Shown in pieces: positions 1 to 5,119 of a DNA stretch of 17,671 nucleotides. Made by a program: the position numbers and the translations under genes. The stretch spans positions 1 through 17,671 of the forward strand of contig JACZVE010000012.1 of assembly GCA_022572825.1 (NCBI GenBank), read 5' to 3'. The DNA is from SAR324 cluster bacterium (lineage in GTDB: Bacteria > SAR324 > JACQKK01). The number at the start of each line of letters is the position of its first letter. Position 1 is the stretch's first letter. The notes under the pieces were generated by a model that was not told the origin of the DNA, did not search any database, and saw only the letters and a program-made list of their open reading frames with translations.

Positions 1-1
1 G

Positions 2-82
2 GCGGCGGACGCCTTCAACCGAACGCGTCTGACACCGGTGGTAAAGAGTCTGTTCGCGAAATGGCTCAGCTGGCACCGCTGA
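2..82 (+). CDS. C-terminal end of an unidentified protein (partial, runs off left edge)
   Basis: Frame 2 of the plus strand is open from the window edge to a TGA at 80-82. It encodes about 26 residues beginning AADAFNRTRL and ending KWLSWHR. The mix of aromatic, basic and hydrophobic residues looks like a real protein tail, while frame 1 (open to a TAA at 88-90) reads as low-complexity polar sequence. No family can be assigned from so short a piece. The gene would converge on the minus-strand membrane protein that ends at 123, leaving about 40 bp in which I see no clear terminator hairpin. Confidence 0.35.
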   Translation, partial: AADAFNRTRLTPVVKSLFAKWLSWHR

Positions 83-122
83 ATTCCTAATCCCGAAGTG
101 GTCTGCGGCACCCGTAGAACGA

Positions 123-545
123 TCATTCGGGCAGGGTGATTGTCGGGGTGCGCTCGCCCCTGGCGTAGCGCACCACGTCGATGGCGTCGATGATCAGCGA
201 GAGGGTGTTCATCAGCATCACCGCCACCAGCCAGGCCCGAAAGCCACCGTCCGCCGGCGCGTCCGCGTAGCGCATCCACAGCCAGGGCACCAGCGGCACC
301 CAGAATATGTGGCCCAACCCCAGCAGGCGCACGAATCCTTTGGCCTTGTAGATGGCCTCCATCACGATGATCGCCCCAAAAAAAGCGGCCACCACGAGCT
401 TGCCCTCCAGCGAGCCGAAGTAATACAGCCCGCCGGCCAGATTGACGAGGATGAGCACGGCCAGCCAGGCCACCCAGGGCTTGGGCATGTGCAGCATGGT
501 CCGCATCATAGACCTCTCCCAAGCTGTAGCGAGCATCGCTTTCAT
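123..545 (-). CDS. Small four-helix integral membrane protein, function unknown
   Basis: This 140-residue protein is mostly hydrophobic, with four likely membrane helices at about residues 24-43, 49-66, 72-91 and 102-124, and a short charged tail. The segment RLLGLGHIFWVPLVPWLW (73-90) is striking: it has a His and several Trp and Pro inside the third helix, and resembles a conserved block I recall from unnamed proteobacterial membrane proteins. The start at 545 is supported by AGGAGA about 8 bases upstream. Met13, Met14 and Met17 are alternative starts that would still keep all helices. No catalytic motif is visible. It is a single gene, with a repeat-rich gap upstream and a possibly convergent gene downstream. 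The existence of the gene is fairly sure; its function is unknown. Confidence 0.75.
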   Translation of the reverse strand: MKAMLATAWERSMMRTMLHMPKPWVAWLAVLILVNLAGGLYYFGSLEGKLVVAAFFGAIIVMEAIYKAKGFVRLLGLGHIFWVPLVPWLWMRYADAPADGGFRAWLVAVMLMNTLSLIIDAIDVVRYARGERTPTITLPE

Positions 546-743
546 GGCGGTGTCTCCTGTGAACGCATTTCGGGAAAGACTAGGCTGGATTATTCACGAA
601 AGTATTATCTGGGGGAAGCGGCGCGCGATGCGCAAGCGCCGCGGCCCCCCCCAGACCCCCCGATAAAGCGCCGGGGCTGGGCCATTGGCGAAGCTCCGGC
701 TTTGGTGGGATGCAGGGCCCAACCGGCCCCTGCCGGGGAAGAA

Positions 744-812
744 TCGTGCGACTCGCAAGCGGTTCATCGCGCGACTCGCAAGCGATTCAAGGCGCGATTC
801 GCAAGCATTTCA
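744..812. repeat. Three tandem 23-bp repeats
   Basis: Three adjacent 23-base units lie at 744-766, 767-789 and 790-812, each centred on CGACTCGCAAGCG or a one- to two-base variant and ending in TTCA. A related CGCGACTCGCAGGCGG sits in the other intergenic repeat near 2112. Units are contiguous with no spacers, so this is a simple tandem expansion and not a CRISPR. Confidence 0.85.
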
Positions 813-827
813 AGGGGCGGAGCCCCT
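813..827 (-). terminator. Possible terminator hairpin downstream of the selenoprotein gene
   Basis: The arms AGGGGC (813-818) and GCCCCT (822-827) form a perfect 6-bp stem with a 3-base loop, about 50 bases past the stop at 876 in the direction of transcription. There is no clean T-run after it on the minus strand, so it is a weak intrinsic terminator at best. It belongs to the GC-rich intergenic repeat. Confidence 0.35.
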
Positions 828-875
828 GCCCGCCGGAGGCAGAATAATCGAGCCTTACCAGGCCGGTGGCGCTTG

Positions 876-1679
876 CTATCCGCCTGGCCAGCGATGGGGC
901 AGCTCCAGGAGCGTGCCCGGCTCCCGCGCGGTTCGCAGCACTTCCAGCGCGTCCAGAATCACCCGGCGTTGCAGCGGGATATCGTTCGGCGGCCCGATGG
1001 TGGCCCCGCGCGGGAAGCGCACCACGACGGTGCGCGGATTCTTCACCCGTTCCACCGACTGCTTCATGGTGGAAACCGCGACGGTGGGAATGCCCGCCGC
1101 TTCCACCGCCCGTTGGATCAATCCGCCGGATTGATTGCACACCGGTCACACGGGGACGTGGAAGAGCACGTCCACGCGGTCCTGCCGCATCCGCGCGGCG
1201 ATCTCGGGCGCGGAGTATTCCGCGACCAGGTCCGCCCGCGTGCAGTAGCCCGAGATGCTGTAGTGGCGCGAGGCCAGTCCGCCGATGACGCCTTCGGCCA
1301 CCAGCTCGCGGAGGCGGTCGATGGGATAGACCGTGTTCAGGTCCGTCTCCGCCACGGTGTGATCGAAGTGGTCGTGGGCCATCGCCAGTTGAGCGGCGCC
1401 CACGTCGTCGGGCAGCTCGCGGAAAGTCCAGTCTCCCTCGATGCTTGCGGCCTTGAACGGCGGCTGATCGCCGTCCATGTACAGCCCGGCCGTGGTGAGC
1501 ACCGCCACACGGCATTGCGCGAGTTCCTTGCGCAGCGGTGTCCAGGGGCTGTCCTCGTTCACGACATAGGGATAGGTCTTGAAGGATTCCTTCCAGTTGG
1601 CGGCCTCCAGCAGTGGCCGCACCTCTTCCAGCCAGCGGGGATACCGCTCCTTGAATGCTTGCAGGTCCATCGGTTCCAT
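876..1679 (-). CDS. Selenocysteine-containing GrdB-like reductase family protein (in-frame UGA)
   Basis: Read through the TGA at 1148-1146, this is one 267-residue protein ending at TAG (878-876). It resembles the glycine/sarcosine/betaine reductase selenoprotein B (GrdB-like) family, whose redox centre is U/C-x-x-C. Here the sequence VPV-UGA-PVCNQSGG places the UGA at codon 178 as the first position of UPVC, with Cys181 as partner. The next segment, GLIQRAVEAAGIPTVAVS, is typical of the family, and so is the PPNDIPLQ stretch, so the downstream half is conserved coding sequence. A strong hairpin follows the UGA. The chosen start is Met at 1679; Met at 1670 is an equally plausible alternative, since neither has a strong ribosome site. 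Codons further upstream run into the MITE-like element. The family includes reductases of amino-acid derivatives, but the substrate here is unknown and no GrdA, GrdC or thioredoxin partner is adjacent. A nonsense mutation of a Cys form is the alternative, and is less likely given the intact downstream frame and hairpin. Confidence 0.85.
1117..1148 (-). promoter_or_regulatory. UGA(Sec) codon and candidate bacterial SECIS hairpin
   Basis: On the minus strand the UGA at 1148-1146 is followed after 10 bases by ATCAATCC (1135-1128), a GGC loop (1127-1125) and GGATTGAT (1124-1117). This is a perfect 8-bp stem, with a G at the start of the apical loop 18 bases after the UGA. Bacterial SECIS elements sit inside the coding region just after the UGA and need a G early in the apical loop; the geometry fits the relaxed consensus for that class. 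The stem also encodes conserved residues NQSGGLI, so coding constraint contributes to its sequence. Confidence 0.7.
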
Positions 1680-1714
1680 ATCGTAACTGTGCGAAGATCC
1701 GACTTCTGGAAAAA

Positions 1715-2047
1715 TGCCTATACCCCTAGTGTCCTGACTCAGAAGTTCCTGCAAAATATAAAGGAATGCGATTGGTTTTGCTGCCCTCGGCAAAACCTCA
1801 CCCCGCGGGCTGACGCCCGCTGCCCCTCTCCGATGCGGAGAGGGGCGAAGTGGACGGCATTACCCGGGTACGCGCATAGGTAGCTCCCCCTCTCCCGGTG
1901 TTCCGTATAGACACCCGTCGGAGAGGGGGCCGGGGGGGTGAGGTTTTGTCGGAAAATATCAGCGCCTTAGAGAAATTCTGCTCGGCTGACAGTCGCCACG
2001 ATGAATGATTAAATGAATTTCTGAGTCACCACACTAGGGCATAGGCA
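1715..2047. mobile_element. MITE-like non-coding element with ~34-bp terminal inverted repeats
   Basis: The left end (1715-1748, beginning TGCCTATACCCCTAGTGT) matches the reverse complement of the right end (2047-2014, beginning TGCCTATGCCCTAGTGT) at about 30 of 34 positions, with one single-base indel. Both ends then share TGACTCAGAA. The 333-bp element has no credible ORF and an interior made of hairpins, as expected for a miniature inverted-repeat transposable element moved by a transposase encoded elsewhere. TA dinucleotides near both ends could be target-site remnants, but the true boundary is uncertain. It lies 35 bp upstream of the selenoprotein start and may therefore carry or disrupt that gene's promoter. 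Together with the repeat at 2103-2153 it fills the 489-bp gap up to ispF. Confidence 0.6.
1774..1948. repeat. Cluster of nested palindromes inside the MITE-like element
   Basis: Several perfect inverted repeats follow one another. GGTTTTGC/GCAAAACC lies at 1774-1797, GCGGGC/GCCCGC at 1805-1820, an 11-bp stem GCCCCTCTCCG with loop ATG at 1822-1846, and CCCCCTCTCC/GGAGAGGGGG at 1886-1929. An outer 14-bp pair, CAAAACCTCACCCC (1791-1804) against 1935-1948, encloses the later ones. The wording (CCTCACCCC, CCCTCTCC, GGAGAGGG) resembles a dispersed palindromic repeat style common in bacterial intergenic regions. A decayed relative is at 9355-9381. Confidence 0.75.
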
Positions 2048-2102
2048 CATTGCATTAAAAAGCGAAACCTTTTTGCGGGGGAAGAAAGGCGCTCCCCTTT
2101 CA

Positions 2103-2153
2103 GGGAAGCGGCGCGCGACTCGCAGGCGGTGCGTCCCTTGCCCGCCGGAGGCA
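2103..2153. repeat. GC-rich intergenic repeat element (short copy)
   Basis: It begins GGAAGCGGCGCGCGA and ends GCCCGCCGGAGGCA (2140-2153), the same two ends as the element at 613-841, with a single CGACTCGCAGGCGG unit inside instead of three tandem units. Like the long copy it lies just 3' of a minus-strand gene, here ispF, whose stop is at 2169. This suggests a repeat family found at gene ends, possibly contributing to transcript 3' ends. Confidence 0.6.
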
Positions 2154-2168
2154 TTGAATTACAGAAAT

Positions 2169-2663
2169 CTAGGGCGCGGACTCCAGGGCTTCCAACAGCA
2201 CCACGGCTTGGGCGGCAATCCCTTCGCCACGGCCGGTGAAGCCCAGCGCATCGGTGCTGGTTGCCTTCACCGAAACGCATGCTTCCGCGACGCCGAGCCG
2301 CCGGGCCAGATTCGAGCGCATGGCCGGCATGTAGGGGGCGAGCGTGGGGCGTTCGGCGATAACCGTGCAGTCCAGGTTCCCGGTGCGCCAGCCTCCAAGA
2401 CGCACTCGCTCCACGATCCCGGAGAGCAGCACCCCGCTGTCCGCCCCGGCGTAGCGCGGGTCCCGCGGCGGAAAGAAGCGGCCCAGATCGCCTAATGCCG
2501 CGGCGCCCAGCAGCGCATCCGCAACCGCGTGGAAGAGCACATCGGCATCCGAATGCCCCTGCAGGCCGTGGCTGTGGGGAATGGTCACGCCGCCCAGGAT
2601 CAGACGCCCTCCGGCGACGAGCGGGTGTGCATCGAAGCCGGTGCCTACGCGGAGAGCGCTCAT
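2169..2663 (-). CDS. ispF: 2-C-methyl-D-erythritol 2,4-cyclodiphosphate synthase
   Basis: This enzyme of the non-mevalonate (MEP) isoprenoid pathway converts CDP-methylerythritol 2-phosphate to the cyclic diphosphate with release of CMP, in the cytosol. The 164-residue length is normal for IspF. The N-terminal RVGTGFDAH supplies metal ligands Asp11 and His13, and GHSDADVLFHAVADALLGA supplies His45; these match Asp8, His10 and His42 of the E. coli enzyme. Further family blocks are LGDLGRFFPPRDP, NLDCTVIAERP and KATSTDALGFTGRGEG near the C-terminus. The start at 2663 is chosen because the conserved domain begins four residues in; upstream in-frame sequence is not IspF-like. In many bacteria ispF follows ispD, but here it is alone, divergent from the HEAT-repeat gene, with 95 bp between the two starts. 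I see no oddity in the active site. Confidence 0.95.
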   Translation of the reverse strand: MSALRVGTGFDAHPLVAGGRLILGGVTIPHSHGLQGHSDADVLFHAVADALLGAAALGDLGRFFPPRDPRYAGADSGVLLSGIVERVRLGGWRTGNLDCTVIAERPTLAPYMPAMRSNLARRLGVAEACVSVKATSTDALGFTGRGEGIAAQAVVLLEALESAP

Positions 2664-2758
2664 GGCGCGCTGGATACAGGGCGGTTTCCGCAGAGGGCCG
2701 GCGGCCGCTGCCAGGGGCGCGGAATGAATGACTGGGCAATCACCGGAGATTTGCGACG

Positions 2759-3463
2759 ATGACAGTGAAGCTGCCGCGCTCCACCCTCCATGAGTTGGAG
2801 AGATTGGTGGAGCAGTTGACGCGCGGTGACGCGGATAAGCGCAACAACGCAATGAACCGGCTGAGCGATTACGAGCGTTCCGGCAAGATTCCCCTCGACT
2901 TGTTGCTGGAACTTTCCGAGGCGGAAAAACCTTCGGTCTCCATGTACGCCATAACTGCCCTGGGACGCAACGGGCAGCCGTCCGCGGTGAATAAGCTGAT
3001 CGCGTTGATGGAAAAGCACAAAACCAGCAATCCCCTCTTCCTGGAAACGATCATCGACGCGCTGGGCGATGCCAAAAACCCCAAGGCCGCCCCCGTGCTG
3101 CTGGGCCTGCTCGGCATCAAGAGGGGCCTCACCGGCAAGTTGTTTGGCCGCCGGGGGCGCAAGAACAACCCCGAAGAGGAAGGCCACGATGAAGGGCTAA
3201 GGGAATTTCTGACGTTGTCGGTTATCCGCGCGTTGGAGAAGATCCAGGATCCCGGCGCCACGAAGCTGTTGGCCGATTATCTCGCACATCCCGACCCGAT
3301 TGTCCGCTGGCACATCATCCAGACCATCCTCAAGTGCGGCCTGACCGAGTTCAATGGCCAACTCAGGGAGATGGCGGGCCGGGACGACAACAAACTGGTG
3401 CGGGAAATGGCCGACATTGCCATAGGCAAGCTGGAACCGCTGCCCCCCAATCTGAACAACTAG
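2759..3463 (+). CDS. HEAT-repeat protein
   Basis: This 234-residue soluble protein, with no signal peptide or membrane segment, is made of paired amphipathic helices typical of HEAT or PBS-lyase-type repeats. Recognisable units are PSVSMYAITALGRNGQPSAV, LFLETIIDALGDAKNPKAAP, TLSVIRALEKIQDPGATKLL and PIVRWHIIQTILKCG. A basic stretch LFGRRGRKNN followed by an acidic EEEGHDEG interrupts the array at about residues 129-147 and is probably a surface loop. Such proteins are usually scaffolds for protein binding; the partner cannot be inferred. The start at 2759 has GGAG about 10 bases upstream. It is divergent from ispF and convergent with the CsgG/SUMF1 gene, with 32 bp between stops. Confidence 0.85.
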   Translation: MTVKLPRSTLHELERLVEQLTRGDADKRNNAMNRLSDYERSGKIPLDLLLELSEAEKPSVSMYAITALGRNGQPSAVNKLIALMEKHKTSNPLFLETIIDALGDAKNPKAAPVLLGLLGIKRGLTGKLFGRRGRKNNPEEEGHDEGLREFLTLSVIRALEKIQDPGATKLLADYLAHPDPIVRWHIIQTILKCGLTEFNGQLREMAGRDDNKLVREMADIAIGKLEPLPPNLNN

Positions 3464-3495
3464 ATCGCCCCACGGTGTTCGGCACTTCACTCCAA

Positions 3496-5106
3496 CTACA
3501 TGGCGCACCGGAATCCTAAATCCTGCCAGGCCAGCCGGGGATTGCTGGAGCCGCGATGGAAGCCCGCTGCCGCCCGGTAGTCGGTGGCCCACGACCCTCC
3601 CCGCACGACGCGCTCGCGGCCGATGCGCGCATCGGAAATTTTCGCGTTTTTCCGGTAAGGCCGCAGGGAATCCTGCACCCATTCGCGCACGTTTCCCGCC
3701 AGATGCTTGACCCGATAGGGGCTGAGGTCGCGGGTTTTCTGGTGGGCCGGCACCGAGGCCTTGCGGCCCGATTCCCGCGTAACGGTGAAGCTGGGGGAAA
3801 AAACTTCGCTGCCCCAGGGATACTTCAGGGCCGCAGAGCCGCGGGCCGCCTTTTCCCACTCGGCCTCCGAAGGCAGCCGCTTGCCGACGAATGCGCAAAA
3901 GCGCCGGGCATCCTCCCAGTTCACGCCCACCACCGGATGATCGGCGAGGCCTTCCGGATAGCTGCCTTGCACCCAGCCCACCGGGTGGCGATAACCCTTT
4001 GCCTTTACGAACTTCTCGTACTCGGCGTTGGAAACTTCCGTCTCATCGATGAAAAATTCGGACAGCTTGACGCGATGCAGCGGCTGGGAGATGCGGGGTC
4101 CTTTATTGACGCCCATCAAAAACGCGCCCTCGGCAACGAGCACCATACCGGGTGGTCCCTGCTTGCCACCGGCGGCGGTGCCGCCGGTGGCGGCCTGCCG
4201 CTTGGCCCCCATCCGGATTAAATCCGCCCATTCGATGACGCCGTTGTATATATTGAGCATTTTCAGGGAGGCCAGATACGTACCGTCGCGGCGGCGCTTG
4301 ATTCCCCCGTAGATAAACGCGTCCACTCCGTAGAGCTCCCCCAGTTGCTTGGCGCTTTTCTCGTCGATGAAGACGGCTTGGTTAAGCTGCTGCTCTTTGG
4401 TGATGAGTTTGATATTCTCCCGGTCCACCACCTTGAAGTCGCCTTTCTTGGTGATCGCCACGGAGAGAAAGTCCATCACGGCCTGCGCGGAGAAACTCTC
4501 GTCGGTCTCCAGATCCCAGAAACTGACCAGCTGGATGCGCGCTTTTCGGAGCCGATCCAGGTCCTTTTCCAGCGACTGCACCATTCCCTGTCCGAGGGAT
4601 TGGAGATAGGCGGCTTGAACCGGATTTTCCGTCAGGGGAAAGACGTCGGCCCAGACGATGGCCGAGTTCTGCACATCGATCCCCTTCATCACCAGCGCGT
4701 CTTTGTAAAACGTTCCATAGATGAAGATGTCCACCCCCGTCAGCTTGCCCAGTTCCTGATATTTCTGGGCCGATACGAAGTCCGAGAGCTGCACCTGCTG
4801 TTCGTTGAGGATCAACTCCAGCTTCGAACGGTCGATCACCCGCAGCCGGCGGCCGCGCACGATCTTGACGTTGGTGAAGTCGATCAGATCCTCCACGTCA
4901 TAGTGCGCTCCCACCTGTTTGATGCGGGAAATGGCGACGGTCTGATACTTCGTGTCGGTCAGGTTCTGCTTGAGGGAATCAGCAATGCGGTTGGCCAAAT
5001 CTTCGGGGTCGACCTCGGCTGAGCCTTGCGCTGGAGCGATAAGCAACAGCCAACCCAGCCCTACTGTGCACCACCAGCGCGGAGTCCGCTTCTTCCAGCC
5101 GTTCAT
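3496..5106 (-). CDS. Secreted protein with two CsgG/FlgO-like domains and a C-terminal SUMF1-type domain
   Basis: The 536-residue product has a basic start, a hydrophobic core GLGWLLLIAPA and a likely cleavage near residue 30 (QGSA/EV), so it is exported. Two internal copies of one fold follow: V90-G131 (VIDRSKLELILNEQQ ... GVDIFIYG) and V226-G267 (VVDRENIKLITKEQQ ... GVDAFIYG). They align without gaps with 19 of 42 identities, and both resemble the CsgG/FlgO/LpoB-type periplasmic domain. A Gly/Ala/Lys/Gln linker (about 303-320) leads to a formylglycine-generating-enzyme-like (SUMF1) domain from GMVLVAEGAFLMG to GFRCAM. The segment RGGSWATDYRAAAG lacks the two catalytic cysteines of true formylglycine-generating enzymes, so it is probably a binding or structural domain. 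The start has GAGGG about 4 bases upstream. It lies 13 bp behind smc, suggesting cotranscription. The role is unknown, probably in the envelope. Confidence 0.85.
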   Translation of the reverse strand: MNGWKKRTPRWWCTVGLGWLLLIAPAQGSAEVDPEDLANRIADSLKQNLTDTKYQTVAISRIKQVGAHYDVEDLIDFTNVKIVRGRRLRVIDRSKLELILNEQQVQLSDFVSAQKYQELGKLTGVDIFIYGTFYKDALVMKGIDVQNSAIVWADVFPLTENPVQAAYLQSLGQGMVQSLEKDLDRLRKARIQLVSFWDLETDESFSAQAVMDFLSVAITKKGDFKVVDRENIKLITKEQQLNQAVFIDEKSAKQLGELYGVDAFIYGGIKRRRDGTYLASLKMLNIYNGVIEWADLIRMGAKRQAATGGTAAGGKQGPPGMVLVAEGAFLMGVNKGPRISQPLHRVKLSEFFIDETEVSNAEYEKFVKAKGYRHPVGWVQGSYPEGLADHPVVGVNWEDARRFCAFVGKRLPSEAEWEKAARGSAALKYPWGSEVFSPSFTVTRESGRKASVPAHQKTRDLSPYRVKHLAGNVREWVQDSLRPYRKNAKISDARIGRERVVRGGSWATDYRAAAGFHRGSSNPRLAWQDLGFRCAM

Positions 5107-5119
5107 GGTCCCTCGCCGT

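Larger units (their letters stand above)
613..841. repeat. GC-rich intergenic repeat element (long copy)
   Basis: This fills most of the 330-bp gap between the membrane protein (start 545) and the selenoprotein stop (876). It opens with GGAAGCGGCGCGCGA and closes with GCCCGCCGGAGGCA (828-841). Both ends recur at 2103-2153, where they are separated by far fewer bases, so the two loci look like long and collapsed copies of one family. The interior holds C-runs, short GC palindromes and three tandem 23-bp units. I see no coding potential in it. Confidence 0.6.

Noticed and set aside
744..812. CRISPR array
   Set aside because: The three 23-bp units are contiguous with no spacers, and there are no cas genes.
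876..1793. Frameshift or simple pseudogene at the selenoprotein locus
   Set aside because: Both halves are in the same frame and the only interruption is a TGA at the expected redox position, followed by a SECIS-like stem.
309..1883. A 524-codon open frame on the plus strand
   Set aside because: It is antisense to the membrane protein and the selenoprotein, runs through tandem repeats and the MITE-like element, and its translation is rich in Arg, His, Gly and Pro with no domain.
3496..5106. Active formylglycine-generating enzyme for sulfatases
   Set aside because: The RGGSW segment lacks both catalytic cysteines, and no sulfatase gene is nearby.
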